Origin: Dyadobacter sp. 3J3
GTDB taxonomy: Bacteria > Bacteroidota > Bacteroidia > Cytophagales > Spirosomataceae
NCBI RefSeq assembly: GCF_009801115.1
Contig: NZ_VTOL01000006.1
Span: 310,001-374,000 of the forward strand
DNA: 64,000 bases
Reading direction: 5' to 3'
The notes beneath the pieces are model-generated. The model did no database searches. It saw only the letters and a program-made list of their open reading frames with translations, and was not told the DNA's origin. Both the position numbers and the translations under genes were made by a program. The first letter of the stretch is position 1, and every line of letters begins with the position of its first letter. Of this stretch, positions 54,352 through 62,797 are shown piece after piece.

Positions 54352-54718
54352 GCATGAGGAAAGTAGAGAAAATATCGTTTTACCTTTCTCAAAAAACGAA
54401 CGCAGGTTTGGTTGTCCGGAATGCTACATTTCAGAATGAAATCTCAAAAAACGAAACGATTATGTGTCTTACAAGCGGAACAAATTTTGCAACGTATGTA
54501 TCACTTCGACAAGTCCTGGTCGGATAATTTTAAATGGTTTTTAGAATAATTAGTTCTACTTATTTGACGAATTAAATTTAGTAAACTGGCTTCCAGTGTA
54601 GTGTGATTTATTATTTTAAGTATATTTGGTTTAGCGGTTACAAAATAATTTTACATTGATTTGACACCTACAAAAATTACTCCCTAAATTTTATACTATC
54701 AATAATTAAATTAGTCAC
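54352..54718. other. AT-rich spacer upstream of a lipoprotein gene
   Basis: No convincing gene. It holds a probable -7 promoter box at 54621-54628 and a long AT-rich leader before the ATG at 54719. Confidence 0.4.
54621..54628 (+). promoter_or_regulatory. putative -7 promoter box
   Basis: TATATTTG is a perfect match to TAnnTTTG. A clear -33 TTG is missing, so confidence is limited. It would give a leader of about 85 nt to the lipoprotein start. Confidence 0.4.
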
Positions 54719-55573
54719 ATGAAAAAATTAGCCATATTGATGTTAGCCGTTGTACTTGGATCTTGTAACAAAGAAAAAGATGATGATCAAAATCCAAGCC
54801 CATCGATTTTGTCGCAAATGCAAGCGCCTTTTGGTTCCGATACAGTGCAAGTGAAACTACGGCAAGTGGTTTCCGATGGCCAGCTTATCGGTGAATTCAA
54901 TTATAAAGATGGTTTTGTAAGTGAACATAAACAATTTCTGAAGTTCTATGTTAAAAAAGCGAATTGGGCTATCGAATATTTTAAAAGGGCAAGTAGCCTA
55001 CCTTTGAGCAATGAGAGACTTGTGGCGGAATTTGTACCTGAATACCAGTATCTGTCCGAGGAAATGCTGCCGGTAAGGACGATTAGTTTTGACACACCCA
55101 AAACGGACTCGACACGTGAAGTAAGTGAAAATTACGTCAGCATTAATGATATTTATTTAAAGAAGTATTTTTTTGATAAAAAAGGGCAAGTCGTTAAATT
55201 GAAAGTTACCAAAAAGAATGTGCCTTCCAACGAAATTTTGACTACATATCTCAGAAATGACTCTGATAATATCATCCAGTCGTCGGAATCTGCGGTATCA
55301 GACGCTAAGGCAACAGTACAAACAACTTATGAATATGATAATCATCCGAATCCATTTTATAAAATGGGAACTGACTGGACAGGTTACCTTTCTATTCATG
55401 TCTTTAGTCCAAATAATATTACCAAAATGAACATTACCAAAAGTGATGGAACAAAAGGAGTTACCATATTTACTTACGATTATAACACGAATGGGTATCC
55501 GTCCAAACTATTAATAGACGGAGATGGCTTGAGGTTCCCTGACGAACCGTATGCTTTGGATTTTGTTTATTAA
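54719..55573 (+). CDS. lipoprotein of unknown function
   Basis: 284 residues with a clear lipobox (MLAVVLGSCNKEKDDD; Cys at about 16) followed by an acidic spacer, typical of surface-exposed Bacteroidota lipoproteins ('CNKEKDDDQ'). The rest is beta-rich, with YD-type strands near the end ('TTYEYDNHPNPFYKMGTDW', 'TYDYNTNGYPSKLL') as in many DUF4595-like proteins. A strong terminator follows. Confidence 0.82.
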   Translation: MKKLAILMLAVVLGSCNKEKDDDQNPSPSILSQMQAPFGSDTVQVKLRQVVSDGQLIGEFNYKDGFVSEHKQFLKFYVKKANWAIEYFKRASSLPLSNERLVAEFVPEYQYLSEEMLPVRTISFDTPKTDSTREVSENYVSINDIYLKKYFFDKKGQVVKLKVTKKNVPSNEILTTYLRNDSDNIIQSSESAVSDAKATVQTTYEYDNHPNPFYKMGTDWTGYLSIHVFSPNNITKMNITKSDGTKGVTIFTYDYNTNGYPSKLLIDGDGLRFPDEPYALDFVY

Positions 55574-55601
55574 TCATAATCATTCACACAGTTAAACTTA
55601 A

Positions 55602-55653
55602 GAACGGAGAAAAACCATACACCGAAGTCGTGACGGTTTTTCTCCGTTCTTTT
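55602..55653 (+). terminator. strong rho-independent terminator
   Basis: GAACGGAGAAAAACC (55602-55616) pairs perfectly with GGTTTTTCTCCGTTC, then TTTT. It ends the lipoprotein transcript. Confidence 0.88.
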
Positions 55654-55738
55654 AAGTTATTCCACCTTTCGGAGAACTGAATACCTATTTATGTAAGCAA
55701 CCCGGTAATTAGCAATGAGAACACAACAGAAATCAGTT

Positions 55739-56434
55739 ATGGAGAAAATTTTATACCATCTTATAAACTTTTGCTTTTTGATTTTAAGTACTGCTCAAAT
55801 TAGTTTTGGTCAAAACCAAACCTTGGAGTTTGGCGTTTCTGCATCTGCGTCAAAAGAATCTTATCACAACACTTATTATGGCCCTCCTGTCGGCGCAGGG
55901 GGAATTTTTGATTTTAAATCACTTAAATCCTGGGGTATGGGTGGATTTGGCGAAAAGCATTTATCTGATAGATTTTCCCTTATTGCTAAAATAGGATATT
56001 CAACTCAGCAGGTGCCTGTCAATACACTTTGTAATTGCAGCTACACGGCAAGTGTATGGTTGCAGCAGGAACGCCATCACCAGGCTTCTGCAGGTTTTGA
56101 TCTCCGAGCTTATATCATATCAAAAAGTGCTGTAAAGTTATTTGTACAAGCAGGAATAGAAGGGAATTATTTTTTAGGGTATATGGAAAAGCGGGATGAT
56201 AAAAAGTATTTCTACTGGAATGCAAACAAATTCAAACGCCTGATTCCTGGTTATTCAGCCGGCCTGGGTTTGCAATGGAAGAGAATAGGTATTATGGGTG
56301 AGTATCATGGCAATATTGGGAAAGCTTTTTACCGAAAACAGCAGATCAATGGGGATAACATAAAGCGACAAAGTATTTTTAGACAGGGATATTCTATGAA
56401 AGCGACATTCCTTATTTTTAATAGTAAAGGTTAA
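55739..56434 (+). CDS. exported outer-membrane beta-barrel-like protein
   Basis: 231 residues from the ATG at 55739 (MEKILYHLINFCFLILSTAQISFGQ), which gives a signal peptide; the frame from 55715 adds eight residues before it. The mature part alternates short amphipathic strands and aromatic ends ('LIAKIGYSTQQVPV', 'SAGFDLRAYIISKSAVKLFVQAGIEGNYF', 'SAGLGLQWKRIGIMGEYHGNIGKAFY') like OmpW/OMP_b-brl porins. No family name assigned. Confidence 0.75.
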   Translation: MEKILYHLINFCFLILSTAQISFGQNQTLEFGVSASASKESYHNTYYGPPVGAGGIFDFKSLKSWGMGGFGEKHLSDRFSLIAKIGYSTQQVPVNTLCNCSYTASVWLQQERHHQASAGFDLRAYIISKSAVKLFVQAGIEGNYFLGYMEKRDDKKYFYWNANKFKRLIPGYSAGLGLQWKRIGIMGEYHGNIGKAFYRKQQINGDNIKRQSIFRQGYSMKATFLIFNSKG

Positions 56435-56895
56435 ACATTCCTTCGCTCAAAGTGGGCTGTTGTCATTTTTTTTAAAAAACGATATTGATCAAAAAGTATC
56501 TTATTCTACAACCCTCGAATTAGATTGAGGGGGATCAAGTTGATTTCGTAAGTCAGAATTGTCGAAGGAAATTATCTCAAAATTCGATCGCTGGTTTTAC
56601 GTAAACATTTCTTAGTTTCCAATAGTCGTCAATGAGTTTGTCTCCAAAAACCAACGTTTTCGTAGGACAGTATATAGGCAATATTATTGTACAGCATATC
56701 CAACTACTTGGAGGCCCAAATCCATAGCAGTCTGTAAAAATTGATTTTACGTTTCGTTAACATTCTTTTACAGGTCGTTAACAGATGGCGGGAAAGAAAA
56801 TTTTAGCTTTGTTTAATTCTTGAAAATAGAAAGATTGCCTTAAACGGCTCTGATTTATCAGGATATAGATTTATTTTAATTAAACCTGCAAAGTT
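56435..56895. other. intergenic region, no gene seen
   Basis: About 460 bp. It has a short hairpin CCCTC...GAGGG near 56511-56532 without T-run, and no coding frame with family character. It probably carries the promoter of the next gene; a near-match TAGATTTA lies shortly before it. Confidence 0.4.
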
Positions 56896-57519
56896 ATGAA
56901 GAAAATCATTTATGCGCTAATCTTACCGCTTGTTGTGGTAAGCGGACTAGTATTTGCTAATCGTGAAATTAAAAATGAAGCTTCTAAAAAGTCGACCTCA
57001 AAGCCAATCTCGGCTGCTGAAAGGAAAGCGGCATTGAAAAAATGGGAGGCAACCCCTGATGGTATAAAGTACAAAAAATGGGAAGTGTCTCCCGAAGGAA
57101 AAAAGGTGTATGCCGGTGAAGCTAAAATAAGAAAGTACATAAGTGCTCTTACCAACATGGAGGCTATTGTAACCTCTCTTTCTCTTCCGCCAGGCTCACG
57201 ATTAGGTTTCGGAATGATGGTCAGGATTAATGGTGACGATTATATTCTAAGTTTTGGGCCGGAAAAGTCTGGCAAGAATTTTTTGAACTTTAACAATGAA
57301 TTTCGGCAATTGCACAGCCTGAAAGTTAACGACAAAATAATTGTAAGAAGCCATAGTGTATCGCACGCCCCCAAGTATTCATACCCAGTAGTATCGGGTG
57401 ACTATGTAGAACGAGATAGTAAAATAATTTATAAACGTGCCCCTCGCAAAGGAGGTTGCTTAATAAATTATGAAATACATACATGCTTCATTATTGAAAC
57501 CGGCCCTGATTTCTTTTAA
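56896..57519 (+). CDS. exported protein with WxxxPxG repeats
   Basis: 207 residues. Signal peptide 'MKKIIYALILPLVVVSGLVFA'. Next, two adjacent copies of a short motif: 'KKWEATPDGIKY' and 'KKWEVSPEGKKVY' (about 48-74), then a compact beta-rich C-terminal domain with 'ISALTNMEAIVTSLSLPPGSRLGFGMMVRINGDDYILSF'. The repeat motif occurs singly in several Bacteroidota exported proteins. The S41 protease gene follows 37 nt downstream, so they may be co-transcribed. Function unknown. Confidence 0.75.
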   Translation: MKKIIYALILPLVVVSGLVFANREIKNEASKKSTSKPISAAERKAALKKWEATPDGIKYKKWEVSPEGKKVYAGEAKIRKYISALTNMEAIVTSLSLPPGSRLGFGMMVRINGDDYILSFGPEKSGKNFLNFNNEFRQLHSLKVNDKIIVRSHSVSHAPKYSYPVVSGDYVERDSKIIYKRAPRKGGCLINYEIHTCFIIETGPDFF

Positions 57520-57556
57520 ATTGGGATTGTAAACCGCAGGCACATATTTAAGCTTT

Positions 57557-58966
57557 ATGAATTCAATGAAACAAAAGTTCTCGGCAGTATTATGTTTTGT
57601 TATAATTATTTTTATTTCTTCATGCAACAAAATTAGCGAACATCCGGACCCGATAAACGGCATTTGGGAGTGTGTCGGTTATGGCCAACAGATTGACATC
57701 AACGACAGTCTCGCTTCGTTTTATGATATCTACAAAACTGGGCGAAATTTGAACTTTAAAATTAACCGGATAGAATTCGACAATCTTTTCGACCAACGTA
57801 AGCTTGCCAGCGACAGCCTGACAATAAAGTTTGGAATCAATGAATATGATTTTTTTAGGGTTGCCCCAGGATCAAACCTTTCGCAGATTGACTTAACCAA
57901 TTCCAAAGACCCATTAGTCAATTTTGATGCCTTGTGGTACACGTTTGATGCTAATTATTGCTCTTTTGACATTCGAGGCGTCGACTGGAAAAAATTGAGA
58001 GAGCAGTACCGGAATAAACTTACTGCCAAATCAACTGAGCAGGAGCTGTATGTCGTTTTGAGTCAAATGCTCCTCCAGCTTAATGACGGACATGTTTCAA
58101 TTGATATGCCTGAATCGCTTGAACACGAAAAAGAGGAAACGCTTGATCAAGTTGACATGATGAAAGATTCTGTCATTAATAGTCTGAATAAAAAGTATTT
58201 AAGAAAGAAAGTCCAATACAATAGAGGTATAATCAACTGGGGTTTTATAAATAAGGATATTGCATATATTCAGATAAATGATTTTGAAAAACTGGCGAAT
58301 TTCGATTTAGATCCAAAACTGAGCACAGAACAATTCTTTTTGGAATATGAGAAAAGAGCAGCGCTGAGCCCTAATTATGTCAGCGATATCAAGCAGGGAA
58401 TAAAAAAACAAATGGACTTTATTTTTAAAGAAGTAAAACCCGCTAAGTCATGTATCATTGATATGAGATTCAACGGTGGCGGCTCCGACGAAGCTGCGTT
58501 GGAAGTTGTTAGTCATTTTGTAAAAAGGAAAACAAACGTGTTGCTAAAAAAAGTAAAATTAGATAAAGGATTCAGCAGAGAGCAGCGCATTGTTGTGAAT
58601 CCTTCTGAAAACTATTTTGCGGGAAAAGTGTTTATTTTGACGAGTCCACAAACTGCCAGCGCGGCAGAGACCTTCGTGTTGGCTTCTATGAACTTACCCA
58701 ATGCAGTAAGGATTGGTTCAACTACCGAAGGCATATTTTCAGACATACTTTCGAAAAAATTGCCAAACGGCTGGGATTACGGCTTGTCAAATGAAATATA
58801 CACAAGTAATAAGGGAGTTAATTACGAAAAACAAGGTATTCCTGCGGATTTCAGGATTGTTTATGCCAAAGATGGCCTGAAGTTTTATAAAAGTTTGTTG
58901 CAAAGTGCCGAAACCGGAGATTTGGCGATCGAAACTGCGTTCAAACTACACAACAGTTCAAAATAG
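57557..58966 (+). CDS. S41-family C-terminal processing-type protease, lipoprotein
   Basis: 469 residues with a lipobox (VIIIFISSCNKISEHPD). The N-terminal ~110 residues are a family-specific domain, then the S41 core: 'LNDGHVSIDMP' and 'SCIIDMRFNGGGSDEAALEVVSHFV', and the catalytic serine in 'TSPQTASAAETFVLAS'. A Lys further on should be the general base ('IGSTTEGIFSDILSKKLPNGW'). There is no clear PDZ domain. It would be anchored in the envelope and cleave secreted proteins at the C-terminus. Confidence 0.85.
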   Translation: MNSMKQKFSAVLCFVIIIFISSCNKISEHPDPINGIWECVGYGQQIDINDSLASFYDIYKTGRNLNFKINRIEFDNLFDQRKLASDSLTIKFGINEYDFFRVAPGSNLSQIDLTNSKDPLVNFDALWYTFDANYCSFDIRGVDWKKLREQYRNKLTAKSTEQELYVVLSQMLLQLNDGHVSIDMPESLEHEKEETLDQVDMMKDSVINSLNKKYLRKKVQYNRGIINWGFINKDIAYIQINDFEKLANFDLDPKLSTEQFFLEYEKRAALSPNYVSDIKQGIKKQMDFIFKEVKPAKSCIIDMRFNGGGSDEAALEVVSHFVKRKTNVLLKKVKLDKGFSREQRIVVNPSENYFAGKVFILTSPQTASAAETFVLASMNLPNAVRIGSTTEGIFSDILSKKLPNGWDYGLSNEIYTSNKGVNYEKQGIPADFRIVYAKDGLKFYKSLLQSAETGDLAIETAFKLHNSSK

Positions 58967-59368
58967 TTTTATATTAAAGGAATAATGGTTTGCAACGACG
59001 AGCTCAATGGATTTCTATATCACGATAAAGTCTTAAACAATACCTCTCTATGAAGGTGCCGAAGGTAGGATAATTATCTAAAAAAGCGATATTATGTTGT
59101 CCGGAATCCTTTATAAAATTTGTATAAAAACGGAGAATTCTAACTAATGTTGAATTGCTACTTAACGCTTTGTGTGAATCTAACGGCTTCGGAAATCAGA
59201 CATCATTATGTTGAGCAGTGAAAAATGAGTTTGCATGAGACGGTACAACCAATTTGGAAAATCTGATGGTAACGTCCGCCATTGAAAACCTGTTTTAAGA
59301 TGATATAGAATAGCGTTCCAGATTTCTCGAAGGCTGTAGTTTAGTTCCTAATTAATGCCAATTCACCA
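58967..59368. other. intergenic region between convergent genes, no gene seen
   Basis: About 400 bp between the convergent S41 protease and VCBS genes. No open frame with family character and no clear terminator hairpin. Confidence 0.4.
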
Positions 59369-60937
59369 TCAATCTTTCACCGTTACCTTTACTTTATTTT
59401 CTAAAACCAAAAAAGGTAAATGTACGTCCCAGTCCGGCTTGAAATTCTCCTGATTTAAAAACCCCTTGGAGTAATTTCCAAGGACAATGTCTGTATCGCC
59501 GTCACCATCTATATCTTCTGCATCCATACAGATCCACCTGCCCAGCTTATGGATGGGAATGGCGTGGGTAGTGAAATTCAGGGAAGCTTTAGGCTTATTT
59601 TGTTCAAAATATAGAAAGCTTCCTGATGGATTAGCTTTAAAATCTGCGAAAAAAGATATGGTTGCCAGATCTATATCCCCGTCCAGATCAAAATCTTTGG
59701 CGATGACTTTGGTCGCACCGTCAATAGGATAGAAGTAAGTTTTCTCAAAATGGCTGTTTCCTTCTTTAAAATTTCCTTTGTTAATATAGATATATACACC
59801 GTGGTAAGGTTTCAATATTCGGGAATAATCACTATTGTCGCCGGCCGTGTAAATGATGTCCACATTCCCATCCTTATTTATATCGGCCAGCTCAAAGCTG
59901 CTTGACCCGTAAACAGAAGGGAAGCGTATGATATTTTCCGTTTTAAATCCGCCTTTCTGGTCATTTAAAAATAACCATATTCCTTCATCGGCATGCGCGA
60001 ATAGTGCCATTACATCCGGCCAGCCATCCTGATTGAAATCACCGGTTTTTGCCTGCGTGGCACCGGCTATTTCCCGGATCGGAATTTTGTCAAATTTATT
60101 TCCGGGTATTTGTTTTAAAACATACAATCCGCCTTTGTTGTGCCCAAAGCTGCACACAACGTAATCGGTCAGTCCGTCTTTATTGAAATCTGAACTTACC
60201 GTTTGTATGGGTCTGATCAGATTTGTTGCAAGGGGTGTTGATTTCTGATGGGCATCCAGCTGCGTAATTTGTCCATTAGCAATATCAGCCGCTTTCATTT
60301 CTCCTATCATTGTTACAACATTCCGGTTTTCGGAAAACATGAGATTAACCGCCGGAGATGGTAATTTTGCCGAAAGCGTTTTTTTGAAACTTAAATCCCA
60401 CTTTATTATATCGGGATTTTCAGCGCTGCTGGTGTAAATATGATGATCCTTTTTATTGATCGAAACCAACGTAGTTGTAGCGGTAACAGAGGAATCAGAT
60501 TTGGGTGTTTTCGGAGAAAAGACAGCCCAGTCTGTTTTAGGAATTATAGAGGCTTTTACTAGCGGAAGTTTTACTGGTGCCAGAGAATCATAGTAGGCTA
60601 GAATTTTCGACCAGTCACTTTGTGAAATAGCAGATCTTTCGTTTTGAAAATAATGATTGTTTTGCCACACCTCCAGGCCCAGTTGTTTTGCCATAGCAGG
60701 TAAAACCTGGTTTTTCCAGGTTTCTTTATCAAGTAATAGCGGCTCTGCGGGTAGGTGGCAAGTGCTGCAATATTTTAAAGTAAGTTTTTGTCCATCCGCC
60801 ATTTCACCGGTTAATGTATTGGTTTCAGATTTTTGTTTAGGATCACAACCAGTAGATAGAAAACATCCTGTCGAAATCACCGACAACCAAATAACATAAG
60901 AGACAAGTTTTGCGTACCGCATGAAAAGTTTTTTCAA
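59369..60937 (-). CDS. cytochrome c-like and VCBS/FG-GAP repeat lipoprotein
   Basis: 522 residues. A lipoprotein signal (SVISTGCFLSTGCDPK) is followed by a heme c motif 'YCSTCH' (Cys at about 56-59) with a short cytochrome-like region to about 120. The C-terminal 400 residues consist of FG-GAP/VCBS blades: 'SSDFNKDGLTDYVVCSFGHNKGGLYVL', 'AKTGDFNQDGWPDVMALFAH', 'LADINKDGNVDIIYTAGDNS', 'AKDFDLDGDIDLATISFF', 'DIDGDGDTDIVLGNY', a Ca-binding beta-propeller. It lies downstream of the SusCD pair in the same direction but behind a terminator. Confidence 0.88.
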   Translation of the reverse strand: MKKLFMRYAKLVSYVIWLSVISTGCFLSTGCDPKQKSETNTLTGEMADGQKLTLKYCSTCHLPAEPLLLDKETWKNQVLPAMAKQLGLEVWQNNHYFQNERSAISQSDWSKILAYYDSLAPVKLPLVKASIIPKTDWAVFSPKTPKSDSSVTATTTLVSINKKDHHIYTSSAENPDIIKWDLSFKKTLSAKLPSPAVNLMFSENRNVVTMIGEMKAADIANGQITQLDAHQKSTPLATNLIRPIQTVSSDFNKDGLTDYVVCSFGHNKGGLYVLKQIPGNKFDKIPIREIAGATQAKTGDFNQDGWPDVMALFAHADEGIWLFLNDQKGGFKTENIIRFPSVYGSSSFELADINKDGNVDIIYTAGDNSDYSRILKPYHGVYIYINKGNFKEGNSHFEKTYFYPIDGATKVIAKDFDLDGDIDLATISFFADFKANPSGSFLYFEQNKPKASLNFTTHAIPIHKLGRWICMDAEDIDGDGDTDIVLGNYSKGFLNQENFKPDWDVHLPFLVLENKVKVTVKD

Positions 60938-60944
60938 TGATAAA

Positions 60945-60972
60945 CAAAAAGAGGCAGTCGTGAAACTGCCTC
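60945..60972 (-). terminator. rho-independent terminator after susD
   Basis: On the minus strand GAGGCAGT (60972-60965) pairs perfectly with ACTGCCTC (60958-60951), followed by TTTTT (60950-60946). It separates the SusCD pair from the cytochrome/VCBS gene. Confidence 0.88.
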
Positions 60973-60992
60973 CGTTTTGTGGTTAACGTTTT

Positions 60993-62771
60993 TTATTGAT
61001 ATCCTGGATTTTGTTTCAAAGAAGAAACACCATTTCTTGTACTTAAATCGATTTGTGTCTGAGGGATCGGGAAATATTCATTTCTGCTTTTTATGAATTT
61101 TCCACCGCTCACGTCCGGCGTAATTTTACTTTCGAAAGAAACATAAGCATTTAGCGTCGACTCGGCAATTCCCCAACGCGAAAGATCGAAGAAACGGTGA
61201 CCTTCCATTGCAAGTTCAATTTTCCGCTCGAAATAAATGGCTTTAAGTGCTCCATCCTTTCCTTTTGCAGCAAAAGCACCCGCTGGGTAAACGGCAACTT
61301 TATAGTTGGCAGCCGGTGTTTTAGTGTATCCACCCATTGGTTTGGTTGGATCTGCATAGGTGTAGACCCAGCTTTCAGGTTTTGCAGCGCGGGCACGTAC
61401 TCGGTTGACATATTCCTGTGCTTTTTCCAGACTTCCTGCCTGTGCTTCGGCTTCCGCAGCCATTAGCAGCACGTCAGCAAAACGAATCACCAGCACGTTG
61501 ATCGCTGTTCCCGGTGCCCACGAATGCTGATCCGAATATTTATCCTGGGTGGCCTGATAGTACATATTTTTCTTAGGTGAATAAGGCCCGGCATAACTCT
61601 GGTCACGGATCCAGGATTGTCCCGGATGATTTCCCCAGTCAAGAAAAGGAATACCACGACGGCCGATGGTCCAGTCGATGCGCGGATCCAGCGGGGCAGT
61701 TCCGTCTGGCGTATAAGCAGCTTCCGATTTTACACCCATATCATTTTTCACAGTTGTTGCATTGTAATTATCAACAAGAGGAAGTCCGTTCGCGTCAGTC
61801 TGAAAAGAGTTGGCAAGGTCAAGACTTGGCTGATAAAATCCGCAGCAGCGGAAGGGTGAATTGTATGGGAAATTTAACATACCACCAGTATTTGCATTGT
61901 CAATGGTGTTAGTTCCATCGTTGGCAGCCATTTGTACGGCAAAAACAGACTCTGCCATGTTTTTCTTTGCGGCATCAAAATTATCCTGGTACTGTGGCAT
62001 CAGGTCATATTTGATACCGTTGCTTGTGGTACCGGAAGAAATTACCTGATCAAAAGTTGTTTTGGCTTCGGCAAATTTTTTCTCGTACAAATAGGTTTTG
62101 CCCAAATAAGCAGCAGCTGCCCATTTATTGACTCTTCCCACATCGCTTTGGCTGGCAGGAAGATTATCCATCGCATATTTGAAATCTGATTCAATATTAG
62201 GCCAGATATCCACGTCATTTTTTACTGCGGCAGGGTTTTCAGTGGTTTCGTCAACCCATGGAACCATGTTGAACATCTTTTTAAGTTCTGAATAATAATG
62301 TCCGCGTAAGAATCTGGCCTGTGCGGTGTAGCTTGTTTTTTCCGCGTCGGTCATACCGGTAGTAACCAGGGGAATAAATTTCAAAACGCTATTGGCCCGG
62401 TTTATTCCTTCGTACGCTGCTTTCCACTTACTATTGAAAAAACCGTTACTAGGACCGGCGCTGTAAATCATAATGGAATTGATACCGGGCTGATCGGCTC
62501 CGTCACTTCCTTTTTTTGCATCGCCACCGGCAATACTGCCGTAAATCCAGTTATCTGCAGCAGCATCCCAGGCACTGGCAGCACCAACGCCGTTTCCGTC
62601 AAGGGCCGCATAGGCACCGATCAGTAAATTGTCAACACCTGCTTTTGTACTTAACTGGGCATCACTTAAAGCACCCAATGCAGGTTTGTCTAAAAAAGAA
62701 TCCTGGCATGCGTAGGATAGTAACCCGAAAGCAGCAATTAACGCTATTTTGGAAAATCGTAATGTTTTCAT
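60993..62771 (-). CDS. SusD/RagB-family nutrient-binding outer-membrane lipoprotein
   Basis: 592 residues. Lipobox 'GLLSYACQDSFLDKPALGALSDAQLSTKAGVDNLLIGAYAAL'. The TPR-like body has 'YTAQARFLRGHYYSELKKMF', 'AAAYLGKTYLYEKKFAEAKTTFDQVI' and the C-terminal SusD_RagB region 'VLVIRFADVLLMAAEAEAQAGSLEKAQEYVNRVRARA' and 'ERKIELAMEGHRFFDLSRWG'. It pairs with the SusC porin encoded just upstream to bind and import glycans or other large nutrients. The substrate is not deducible. Confidence 0.95.
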   Translation of the reverse strand: MKTLRFSKIALIAAFGLLSYACQDSFLDKPALGALSDAQLSTKAGVDNLLIGAYAALDGNGVGAASAWDAAADNWIYGSIAGGDAKKGSDGADQPGINSIMIYSAGPSNGFFNSKWKAAYEGINRANSVLKFIPLVTTGMTDAEKTSYTAQARFLRGHYYSELKKMFNMVPWVDETTENPAAVKNDVDIWPNIESDFKYAMDNLPASQSDVGRVNKWAAAAYLGKTYLYEKKFAEAKTTFDQVISSGTTSNGIKYDLMPQYQDNFDAAKKNMAESVFAVQMAANDGTNTIDNANTGGMLNFPYNSPFRCCGFYQPSLDLANSFQTDANGLPLVDNYNATTVKNDMGVKSEAAYTPDGTAPLDPRIDWTIGRRGIPFLDWGNHPGQSWIRDQSYAGPYSPKKNMYYQATQDKYSDQHSWAPGTAINVLVIRFADVLLMAAEAEAQAGSLEKAQEYVNRVRARAAKPESWVYTYADPTKPMGGYTKTPAANYKVAVYPAGAFAAKGKDGALKAIYFERKIELAMEGHRFFDLSRWGIAESTLNAYVSFESKITPDVSGGKFIKSRNEYFPIPQTQIDLSTRNGVSSLKQNPGYQ

Positions 62772-62797
62772 CTTTTTTCTGTTAAAGTATACAGGTA

